Positions 1-5,433 of a stretch of 5,703 bases of DNA are shown here, in pieces (position 1 is the stretch's first letter; each line of letters opens with the position of its first letter). Location of the stretch: contig CALWWO010000101.1 in assembly GCA_944385265.1 (NCBI GenBank), positions 1-5,703 of the forward strand, given 5' to 3'. The DNA comes from an uncultured Oscillospiraceae bacterium (GTDB lineage Bacteria > Bacillota_A > Clostridia > Oscillospirales > Oscillospiraceae). The notes beneath the pieces were generated by a model. It worked only from the letters and a program-made list of their open reading frames with translations. It searched no databases and had not been told where the DNA came from. A program made the translations under genes and the position numbers.

Positions 1-1
1 G

Positions 2-292
2 ATGTCGCGCATAAGGCGCGCGTTGTTTTGCGCTGTGCTCGGCGTAATGCCTGACGAGTCCGCGGGTGCGCCGCCGTACGTCCGCGTGCACGCTGCCGGT
101 AACAAAGGGCGCGAGATATTAAACCACATATCGGAGGACGGTCCGGTGATAACGAAACCGGTGGCGGCGAAAAGACTTGAAGAGCGCGCCGCGCGGATAT
201 TTGCGCTTGAGGCGGCGGCGACTGATTTTTATACTCTCGCTCTGCATGAGCCGGGAGGCAAGGAATGGCGGCAAAGCCCGATAATAGTGTAA
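2..292 (+). CDS. tmcAL: tRNA(Met) cytidine acetate ligase TmcAL-like protein, C-terminal fragment (5' end outside window)
   Basis: About 96 C-terminal residues are visible. The family (YlbM/TmcAL, usually about 400 residues) uses ATP to activate acetate for N4-acetylcytidine formation at the wobble base of elongator tRNA(Met), in the cytosol. The nucleotidyltransferase domain with its ATP-binding motifs lies upstream of the window, so the call rests on the tail only: an RIRRALF helix at about residues 3-9, a PPYVRVHAAGNKGREIL block at about 25-41, a PVITKP block at about 48-53, and a final helix containing ATDFYTLA. These match my memory of the conserved C-terminal region. The ATG at base 2 is probably an internal Met, because the RIRRA helix is internal in the family. 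The TAA stop is followed within two bases by a terminator hairpin, so this is the last gene of its transcript. It converges on the spoIIE pair. Confidence 0.8.
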   Translation: MSRIRRALFCAVLGVMPDESAGAPPYVRVHAAGNKGREILNHISEDGPVITKPVAAKRLEERAARIFALEAAATDFYTLALHEPGGKEWRQSPIIV

Positions 293-294
293 TA

Positions 295-333
295 AAAAGC
301 GAAGCAGAGAAATAATCTCTGCTTCGCTTTTTT
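295..333. terminator. bidirectional rho-independent terminator shared by tmcAL and the spoIIE-pair transcript
   Basis: A perfect 16-bp inverted repeat (295-310 with 316-331) encloses a 5-nt loop (AATAA). The right arm runs into six Ts (328-333) for the rightward tmcAL transcript. On the other strand the mirrored arm ends in TTTTT for the leftward transcript. It fits exactly between the stop codon of tmcAL (290-292) and that of the small leftward gene (332-334), so one element serves both converging genes. Confidence 0.9.
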
Positions 334-598
334 AAAACATGTTGCATAAGAGCCATATCACCGCTGTCACTCCCGAGCCTACGAATCCTGCGGCGACCGG
401 GGATAACCGTACGGGTTTGCGCTTATCCGTGTTATTGCGGATATAGTTGTTTGCTACGCTTTGAGCTTCCTTTAAAATTTCATCCTGAGTAACACCGCGA
501 TTTGACGCGTCTTCTTTTACTAGGAATATAGCCTCTTCAAAAATATGAGGATCAGGGGATTTCACAACGATAACGCGACGAGAAATACCTTTAACCAA
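332..598 (-). CDS. small conserved hypothetical protein with C-terminal membrane anchor, downstream of spoIIE
   Basis: The protein has 88 residues if it starts at TTG (596-598). The first in-frame ATG (617-619) lacks a good ribosome site, while GGAGAG at 607-612 stands 8 nt before the TTG; that start gives MVKGISRRVIVVKSPD. Residues 6-30 are a soluble, probably strand-rich block (RRVIVVKSPDP then FEEAIFLVKED). Residues 35-55 form a likely helix (GVTQDEILKEAQSVANNYI), a basic stretch follows (DKRKPVR), and residues 68-87 are hydrophobic, fitting one transmembrane segment with a very short C-terminal tail. I recall similar small proteins in clostridial genomes but know of no function. It lies about 60 nt after the spoIIE stop, with no terminator between, so co-transcription with spoIIE is likely and a membrane-linked sporulation role is possible but unproven. 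The stop codon directly abuts the terminator. Confidence 0.8.
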   Translation of the reverse strand: MVKGISRRVIVVKSPDPHIFEEAIFLVKEDASNRGVTQDEILKEAQSVANNYIRNNTDKRKPVRLSPVAAGFVGSGVTAVIWLLCNMF

Positions 599-606
599 AG
601 CAATCA

Positions 607-612
607 CTCTCC
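607..612 (-). promoter_or_regulatory. ribosome binding site that favours the TTG start of the small gene
   Basis: GGAGAG on the minus strand lies 8 nt before the TTG at 598. It lies inside the reading frame if the upstream ATG (619) is used, and that ATG has only a weak GGTAG before it. This places the start at TTG. Confidence 0.6.
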
Positions 613-659
613 AAACCATTTGCTACCAGTTTGCCCGATTTCATGCAAGAGTATACACG

Positions 660-3011
660 CTAATTACGCTCCTCCATAAACACGGTGAGCACTGTCATGT
701 CGTCGTCGGAACCGAATTTATCGCAAGCGGTACGCACTATGTTCCGTGCGAGCTCTTTAGGGCTTGCCCCCTCGTATTCTTCAATAAAGGAGCGCAGCCA
801 TTCGTCGTCTCCGTCTCCTATGACTCCGTCGCTTGTGATAACTGCGATAGAGGATGGGCGCAGCTTCAGGCGCACGATATCAGGACCGTCGTCGGTCGAG
901 GCGCCAAGTCCCGCGGCAAAGGAGCGGCAGCTTATTTTAGACACGCCGCTGCTTTTGCGGATGTACGACGGCGCCGCGCCGTATTTAAAAATCTTAGTTT
1001 CGCCGGTGAATAGGCTTATGCACATCAGATCGACCGTAGCGCAGACAGTATCGGTCTCATTTTTAAGCAGCATAAGACCGTTTAATATTCTTATGGCGAC
1101 CTCAGGCGATATGCCGGCGCGCAGAAAGCGCTCCAATATATGAACGGCGCCTAGGCTGGATTCGGCTGCTTTTGAGCCCGTCCCCATACCGTCGGAGAGA
1201 ATGATGTAAAGGGTACCCTCGTCCGTCTTGAAATATGTGCAGCTGTCTCCGCTGACTGCCTGTCCCGTCTTTTTTGACGAGGCTATGCCGACCAAAGCGG
1301 TGAGAGGCTCCGCCTCGAGCAGCTCGATACGATCGGCTGAATTTCTCAACTCCGAGGTACATAGGCGCGTTTCCAGCACGACTGACAGCCTGTCGAGATA
1401 ATCGGGCATTTTCCGCAGCTTATATAGACCACGACCGGAGAGCTCTGCGTGCAGCCGCCCTCCGCTGTCGCGGAATACTGCGGCTGACGCCGGTATATCA
1501 AGACTTTTGAGATATTTTAGAAGACGGTGCTCAGCCGCAGAGTCAAAGTCGTTTCGCGCTGTAAGTTCGGAAGCGAGCCCTTTTAATACGGCTGAAATGT
1601 CGGAGTACTGATTGTAAGCCACCCCCTGCCGTTCTAAAAGGCGGCTGCGATAGCTGCGCCGATAAAGCATAGCACGAACTTCCTGCGAGATGGCTGAGGA
1701 CAGCTCGTCTATATGCCTGCACGAGCCGGCAAAATACTCAGGAAAATCCTCCGGAGCTACGGAGCCCTTTTCGACCATGAGCGTTGAGATGTCGTTAAGG
1801 ACATTCAATGTGCTCTGATAGTCGATCTGCCAGCATTTTGAAACCATGGGGCATTTACGGCAAACCATGTCGGCAGCTTTATCGAATACCGCGGCGATGT
1901 CGGCGTCGTTTTTCCCCTCGCCGGAAGCGTCGCGCACTGTTTCATACAGCTCGCGGAAAGCTGCGGCTGCCTGCTCTATTCGCCTGCGCGTGTATTCGCA
2001 TGCTCTGGCTGCGCCGTTGCCGGACTGATACGACGGCAGAAGCGCGCCGACAGCCGATATGGCTTTGTTAGGAACGGCTATGAAAATAAGCGATGCGGCT
2101 AGTACTTCGATGAGTGCGGCGACGGCTCTCATATCAGTGTACGACCATACGGCTGCTGCTGAACTGACAAAAACAAAGCTCAGGGCGAACAGATACTTGC
2201 CGTGACGTGAAAAAACGCCTGATATCATCGCTGAAAGCCCATATATTACTGTAAAATACGGCGCAATATTTTCAGCCGCGTCGAGAAATATGCCGATTAT
2301 AATGGCTGCCGGGCAGCCGTAAGTCATTTTCCCGTTAAAGGTTATCAAAAGCACGACCAATACGGCGAGAATGCGCCCAAGGGAGACAAAATCGAAAAAC
2401 TGCACCGCCGCAAAGGCGATTAAAACAGAGGACACAGTAAACAGCGCGGCTGTGATACTGCGTATATCGTCGTATGTATCGGCGCTTCCGTAAACTGCAC
2501 GTTCCTTAAAAAGCATATTGTAAGCCCATGCACTGGAGGATGCCAGCATCGCTTCAAGCATAAAGAGGAGTATGCTTGCAGATGTAACGCCCGTTTCAGC
2601 CAAATAGATAAATCCGACGGAGGCGGTGACTATACCGGCGTTTGCAGGCGCAAGCCATGAGCTGAGCGAGAACTCGCTTTTACGGAAGGTGAGCGTTACC
2701 GCAAATATGAGAATAAGCGCGGCAACGTATTTCATCACCCACATGAGCGGGTTTCCCGTCAAATATCCCAGCAGCACGCCGGCGGCAGAGCATACGCCCG
2801 TAAGCGAATACGAAGCGGTAGCGACAAAGCCGAGACCGAAAGGACTTCGGTCGCCAAAAACCTTTGCTGTCGAAATGATAAACCCGAACAAAAAGCCGGA
2901 TACACATTTAAGTGCGATCTCGGTTTCTGGATTCTTGATTTTTATTCTGCCATGGCTTACAAATTCGCCGGTTATGGCAGATATTTGGTGAACAATTTGC
3001 TTTCCTATCAA
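660..3011 (-). CDS. spoIIE: stage II sporulation protein E, SpoIIE (PPM/PP2C-type serine phosphatase with multispan membrane domain)
   Basis: SpoIIE dephosphorylates the anti-anti-sigma factor SpoIIAA, releasing sigma-F in the forespore, and binds FtsZ at the polar septum. Residues are numbered from the upstream ATG (3018-3020; 786 aa); the Bacillus subtilis protein is about 827. A hydrophobic region at about 36-317 contains several membrane segments. A helical regulatory region at about 335-560 follows, with a cysteine cluster C387-x2-C390-x5-C396-W. The C-terminal phosphatase domain (about 565-783) keeps the metal-binding motifs: SGDS (D592), SDGMGTG (D610), SDGV (D731) and DDDMTV (772-777), so it looks catalytically intact. 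The start is set at TTG (3009-3011), because AAAGGA (3020-3025) lies 8 nt before it but directly abuts the ATG; the ATG would add three residues. It is the first gene of a likely two-gene transcript with the small membrane-anchored protein. Its presence marks a sporulating lineage. Identity is very secure; the start is less so. Confidence 0.96.
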   Translation of the reverse strand: MIGKQIVHQISAITGEFVSHGRIKIKNPETEIALKCVSGFLFGFIISTAKVFGDRSPFGLGFVATASYSLTGVCSAAGVLLGYLTGNPLMWVMKYVAALILIFAVTLTFRKSEFSLSSWLAPANAGIVTASVGFIYLAETGVTSASILLFMLEAMLASSSAWAYNMLFKERAVYGSADTYDDIRSITAALFTVSSVLIAFAAVQFFDFVSLGRILAVLVVLLITFNGKMTYGCPAAIIIGIFLDAAENIAPYFTVIYGLSAMISGVFSRHGKYLFALSFVFVSSAAAVWSYTDMRAVAALIEVLAASLIFIAVPNKAISAVGALLPSYQSGNGAARACEYTRRRIEQAAAAFRELYETVRDASGEGKNDADIAAVFDKAADMVCRKCPMVSKCWQIDYQSTLNVLNDISTLMVEKGSVAPEDFPEYFAGSCRHIDELSSAISQEVRAMLYRRSYRSRLLERQGVAYNQYSDISAVLKGLASELTARNDFDSAAEHRLLKYLKSLDIPASAAVFRDSGGRLHAELSGRGLYKLRKMPDYLDRLSVVLETRLCTSELRNSADRIELLEAEPLTALVGIASSKKTGQAVSGDSCTYFKTDEGTLYIILSDGMGTGSKAAESSLGAVHILERFLRAGISPEVAIRILNGLMLLKNETDTVCATVDLMCISLFTGETKIFKYGAAPSYIRKSSGVSKISCRSFAAGLGASTDDGPDIVRLKLRPSSIAVITSDGVIGDGDDEWLRSFIEEYEGASPKELARNIVRTACDKFGSDDDMTVLTVFMEERN

Positions 3012-3017
3012 GTCAAA

Positions 3018-3037
3018 CATCCTTTCGGCATATTATA
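3018..3037 (-). promoter_or_regulatory. probable spoIIE promoter (-10 box) with one Spo0A-box-like heptamer
   Basis: On the minus strand a perfect TATAAT occurs at 3032-3037. The hexamer 17 bp upstream (TAAAAT, 3055-3060) is a poor -35, as expected of an activator-dependent promoter. TGCCGAA at 3024-3030 matches the Spo0A core pattern TGNCGAA and would lie around +1. In B. subtilis, spoIIE is activated by phosphorylated Spo0A from boxes upstream, so a box at +1 would be unusual and may be chance. A start near 3025 would leave only about 14 nt of leader before the TTG. Confidence 0.45.
3020..3025 (-). promoter_or_regulatory. ribosome binding site deciding the spoIIE start
   Basis: AAAGGA on the minus strand ends 8 nt before a TTG codon (3009-3011). 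It abuts, and by its last base overlaps, the ATG at 3018-3020, which is too close for that ATG to use it. No other Shine-Dalgarno-like sequence stands at a proper distance from the ATG. Confidence 0.55.
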
Positions 3038-3125
3038 GTAGGTTGAGTAAATAAATTTTAAACTGAAAGGTATAAAAAAGCGGTCGGATAATGACGGCTG
3101 AGGTAAATTGAAATGGAAAAGAAAC

Positions 3126-3162
3126 AAAAAAGATACGCCTCATGGAAGAAGCGTATCTTTTT
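3126..3162 (-). terminator. rho-independent terminator of the EFR1-ADH operon
   Basis: A 12-bp stem (3127-3138 with 3151-3162) has a 12-nt loop. On the minus strand the stem ends in a run of six Ts followed by GTTTC. It lies about 125 nt after the dehydrogenase stop codon and about 90 bp before the spoIIE -10 box, so it separates the two leftward transcripts. The plus strand also has a short T run after the stem (3158-3162), so it may work weakly both ways. Confidence 0.8.
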
Positions 3163-3246
3163 GCGGTCATGTTTCATAACAGCTAGCCCGGATTTTATCA
3201 TACTTGCATACGGTAGAAAATAAGAGAAATATTGACGCCTTTACAA

Positions 3247-3280
3247 AGTGTGATTTTCATATTGAACTGCAAGTCACACT
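3247..3280 (-). repeat. inverted repeat in the 3' untranslated region of the dehydrogenase gene
   Basis: AGTGTGA (3247-3253) and TCACACT (3274-3280) form a 7-bp stem, extendable to about 10 bp with one G-U pair, around a loop of about 14 nt. It begins 7 bases after the stop codon at 3288. No T run follows, so it is not a standard terminator; it could protect the 3' end or be fortuitous. The rest of the gap between spoIIE and the dehydrogenase gene (3021-3287) holds only the terminator and the spoIIE promoter. Confidence 0.4.
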
Positions 3281-3287
3281 GGTATTT

Positions 3288-4433
3288 TTACATGCACTCA
3301 CAGAGAATGTCATAAATTTCCTCGCGGCTCAGTTCGCGCGGACCGCTCTTTATAATATTGCAGGTATTTGCCACTTGACGGAGGACCTCCGGCGTGATCT
3401 CAACCTTTGAATAAAGCTCCGACAGCTTTGTCGGCAAGCCGCACTCTTTGATAAAACCAGCCAATGCAGTTAATCCATCCTCGGCGGTGTCGGCGCCAAA
3501 CACCTCTTTAGCAAAGCGAGTGAATTTTGCTTCTGCATCTTTGAGAATATGCCGGTAATAGACTGGGTGGATCACCGCAAGCCCCTGCCCGTGATTACAG
3601 TCGGTGTAAGCTCCAAGCTGATGTTCTATCTGATGCGCCTGAAAATCTGTCAGACGACCGACTTTCAAAATGCCGTTTTCAGCCATGGCGGAATCCCACA
3701 TCAGGTTGCCGCGCGCCTGCATGTCGTTTATGTCGGAAAGCAGACGCCGCATATTGGCTACCGTGTTGCGCATGATGGCAAGAGCCACATCATCAGAGAC
3801 GTTATCCAGATCGGAACTTCCGAGATATGTCTCCATAGCATGGCTCAGCGTATCGAAAGCGCCGGAGAGGACCTGCATAGGAGGAACTGTAGCCGTATAT
3901 GCCGGATCGAGAACGGCAAAGGAAGCCCCTGTGCCAACGATAGGACCTTTCCACAGTTTTCCCTCATAAGTAATGACAGCGCCGGCGTTCATTTCGGCGC
4001 CCGTACCGGAGGCAGTGACGACAGCGCCCATGGGGATACCGGTTGCGGGGAATTTTCCATCTTGATATTCCAGCGCCCAGATATCCCCTTCGAGTATGGC
4101 TTGTGCGGAGATTACCTTGCAGCAATCGATAACGCTTCCGCCGCCAACTGCCAAGATAAAGTCAACGTGGCGCTCTTTAGCGAGCTTTGCGCCCTCCTGC
4201 ACTTTTGCATAGGTGGGGTTTGGCATGATACCGGAAAAATCTACGATTTCTTTTTCTGACTGCGTAAGCAGATCTTTAAGTTCGTCATAGATCCCGCTTT
4301 TTTTCACTGACCCGCCGCCATAGGCAAGCATAACGGTTTTCCCAAATTTCGGAAGTTCCTGCGATAGAGCTTCCACTGCCACGCCATTTCCAAAATATAC
4401 TTTGGTAGGGTATGAAAAAGTAAATTTGTTCAT
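3288..4433 (-). CDS. iron-containing (group III) alcohol dehydrogenase, NAD(P)H-dependent, YqhD/butanol dehydrogenase type
   Basis: This cytosolic enzyme probably interconverts aldehydes and primary alcohols with NAD(P)H, most likely in the aldehyde-reducing direction. It has 381 residues, normal for the family. The N-terminal dinucleotide-binding domain (about 1-185) has GGGS at 39-42, where an acidic residue is absent and NADPH is therefore plausible, and GGGSVID at 97-103. The helical C-terminal domain carries the metal ligands D194, H198, H267 and H281, at the same numbers as I recall for E. coli YqhD, plus H271. The family signature around FDTLSHAMETY is clear. The start is the ATG at 4431-4433, with AAGGAG about 8 nt upstream. 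It follows the EFR1 gene by 51 bp without a recognisable terminator, so the two share a transcript driven from the MerR-type promoter. Substrate (butyraldehyde, acetaldehyde, methylglyoxal or another) cannot be read from sequence. Confidence 0.95.
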   Translation of the reverse strand: MNKFTFSYPTKVYFGNGVAVEALSQELPKFGKTVMLAYGGGSVKKSGIYDELKDLLTQSEKEIVDFSGIMPNPTYAKVQEGAKLAKERHVDFILAVGGGSVIDCCKVISAQAILEGDIWALEYQDGKFPATGIPMGAVVTASGTGAEMNAGAVITYEGKLWKGPIVGTGASFAVLDPAYTATVPPMQVLSGAFDTLSHAMETYLGSSDLDNVSDDVALAIMRNTVANMRRLLSDINDMQARGNLMWDSAMAENGILKVGRLTDFQAHQIEHQLGAYTDCNHGQGLAVIHPVYYRHILKDAEAKFTRFAKEVFGADTAEDGLTALAGFIKECGLPTKLSELYSKVEITPEVLRQVANTCNIIKSGPRELSREEIYDILCECM

Positions 4434-4484
4434 TATGATCTCTCCTTATTTTTGAACAGTTTTACTGCAGCTATTACAGTTCCG

Positions 4485-5276
4485 TTAGTTACTGGAATAT
4501 GCGCTGTTTGTCTGCTGATTTGCATCTATGATTTCCTGCAGCGATATATTTTCGTTGCGAAACCTAGCCTGCGGATTTTTCTCCGGGACCGTGAGGGCAA
4601 TGGCTTTTGCGGGACACGCGTGGATACACGCAAAACATGTCTCACACTTTCCGGGACGGAAAACCGCTTTTCCGTCAATAACGCGCATTGAAGCCGACGG
4701 ACATACCCTCTCGCAAATGCCGCAGCCGGTGCAATCGTCCGTAACCTTTATAAGATGCTGCCACGCCTCCGGCAGAGCACTGCCCATACGGTCAAGAAAC
4801 TGCCTGTGCGCCGCGCGGTCCATATCCGTGATCTCAGATATCATATTTTTTCGAGCATTCAGATCCGATAATATGACCGCCATTTTTTCGGGGATTTTCT
4901 TGTCGATCTGCATCTGCTCGTTCATATCAAAGCTCGGCAGCCAGTTGTCGACCATGAGCACGACGTTTATGTAGTTTACCTTGATACCGTACTCGTCACA
5001 GAACTGCTTTGCAAGCTCCGCCGCGCCGCCATGGCGGTTTCCGTAGGTCAGGATGATGTAAAAGTAATCGGTGTTAAAAACAGAGTTCCGTATAAAATCT
5101 TTGACCATATTGGGCATCTCGTGCCCGTAGACAGGCGCAACAATTCCTATGCTGTCGGCGGAAAATTCGCGGTTTTCCTGATGGATCACCTGCGGGATGC
5201 TGACAGGTTTCGCCTCTATTTGCTTTGCGACGTACAGGCTGTTGCCCGTGGCGGTGAAATAAAATATCATTTTCAT
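4485..5276 (-). CDS. EFR1-type flavodoxin/ferredoxin fusion protein (FMN-binding domain plus two [4Fe-4S] clusters)
   Basis: The protein has 263 residues and is probably a cytosolic electron carrier or flavin-dependent reductase of anaerobes; its partner is unknown. Residues 3-13 (MIFYFTATGNS) are the first strand and FMN phosphate loop of a flavodoxin fold. The fold continues through APVYGHEMP (47-55) and LTYGNRHGGAA (76-86). Near the C-terminus are two complete cluster motifs: C182-x2-C185-x2-C188-x3-C192-P and C211-x2-C214-x2-C217-x3-C221-P. The order, a flavodoxin-like domain then a 2[4Fe-4S] ferredoxin, is that of the EFR1 family. The start is the ATG at 5274-5276, with GGAGAGGAG just upstream; the ATG two codons later is also possible. 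The frame stays open upstream to an ATG at 5394-5396, but that would run through the promoter and operator. It is the first gene of the operon with the alcohol dehydrogenase, opposite a MerR regulator, which suggests induction by the same signal. Confidence 0.88.
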   Translation of the reverse strand: MKMIFYFTATGNSLYVAKQIEAKPVSIPQVIHQENREFSADSIGIVAPVYGHEMPNMVKDFIRNSVFNTDYFYIILTYGNRHGGAAELAKQFCDEYGIKVNYINVVLMVDNWLPSFDMNEQMQIDKKIPEKMAVILSDLNARKNMISEITDMDRAAHRQFLDRMGSALPEAWQHLIKVTDDCTGCGICERVCPSASMRVIDGKAVFRPGKCETCFACIHACPAKAIALTVPEKNPQARFRNENISLQEIIDANQQTNSAYSSN

Positions 5277-5295
5277 GTCTCCTCTCCGATACTTC

Positions 5296-5324
5296 TTGTA
5301 CTGACGTTTGAATTGTGCTATAAT
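5296..5324 (+). promoter_or_regulatory. probable merR-gene promoter (extended -10)
   Basis: TGCTATAAT (5316-5324) is a perfect extended -10 box. TTGTAC 17 bp upstream (5296-5301) is a weak -35, which extended -10 promoters tolerate. Transcription would start near 5331 and give a leader of about 100 nt before the regulator's ATG. That leader includes the operator dyad at 5352-5379, so regulator bound there could reduce its own transcription. TATACT at 5404-5409 is a weaker alternative -10 with no fitting -35. Confidence 0.55.
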
Positions 5325-5351
5325 CCGGTTGCCCAAACCGTTTGATACTAT

Positions 5352-5384
5352 CGATTGTAAATACCGGTTGTAACAATCGGTCAA
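5352..5384 (-). promoter_or_regulatory. MerR-type promoter and operator dyad driving the EFR1-ADH operon
   Basis: On the minus strand, TTGACC (5379-5384) and TACAAT (5354-5359) are separated by 19 bp, longer than the usual 17. MerR-family activators correct such spacing by twisting the DNA. A 28-bp dyad (5352-5379) spans the spacer: outer arms CGATTGT and ACAATCG match perfectly, and the centre is the palindrome ACCGGT (5363-5368). Transcription would begin near 5347 and leave a leader of about 70 nt before the EFR1 ATG. The regulator gene next door is the obvious ligand. Confidence 0.8.
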
Positions 5385-5433
5385 GACCTTTTTCAAAAAT
5401 TTTTATACTTTTTTCGGACAAACGGAGGAAAAG

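Noticed and set aside
2..4. ATG at base 2 as the true start of the tmcAL-like gene
   Set aside because: The visible protein matches only the C-terminal part of the family, so the gene must begin upstream; this Met is internal.
685..1143. Rightward open frame of 152 codons opposite spoIIE
   Set aside because: It lies antisense to the conserved phosphatase domain, has no ribosome site of note and reads as low-complexity Ser/Arg-rich sequence. Other frames opposite or within spoIIE (1102-1362, 1808-2071, 2626-2991) were rejected likewise.
3549..4259. Rightward open frame of 236 codons opposite the alcohol dehydrogenase gene
   Set aside because: It is fully antisense to a gene with intact conserved motifs, and its translation shows no recognisable domain. 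The frames at 3204-3410 and 3670-3969 were rejected for the same reason.
4434..4484. Possible terminator between the EFR1 and dehydrogenase genes
   Set aside because: Only a 4-bp stem around TTT (about 4457-4467) and a CTGCAG palindrome are present, with no T run after a stable stem; co-transcription is more likely.
5326..5340. Small hairpin CGGTT/AACCG near the 5' end of the EFR1 leader, as a riboswitch or attenuator
   Set aside because: The stem is only 5 bp, with no T run or further conserved architecture. CCGGTTG recurs in the operator centre, so it may be a stray half-site, but this is too weak to call.
5277..5396. N-terminal extension of 40 residues on the EFR1 protein, starting at the ATG at 5394-5396
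   Set aside because: It would be coded across the 19-bp-spacer promoter and operator, has no homology-like pattern, and the flavodoxin fold starts right at the internal ATG, which has a strong ribosome site.
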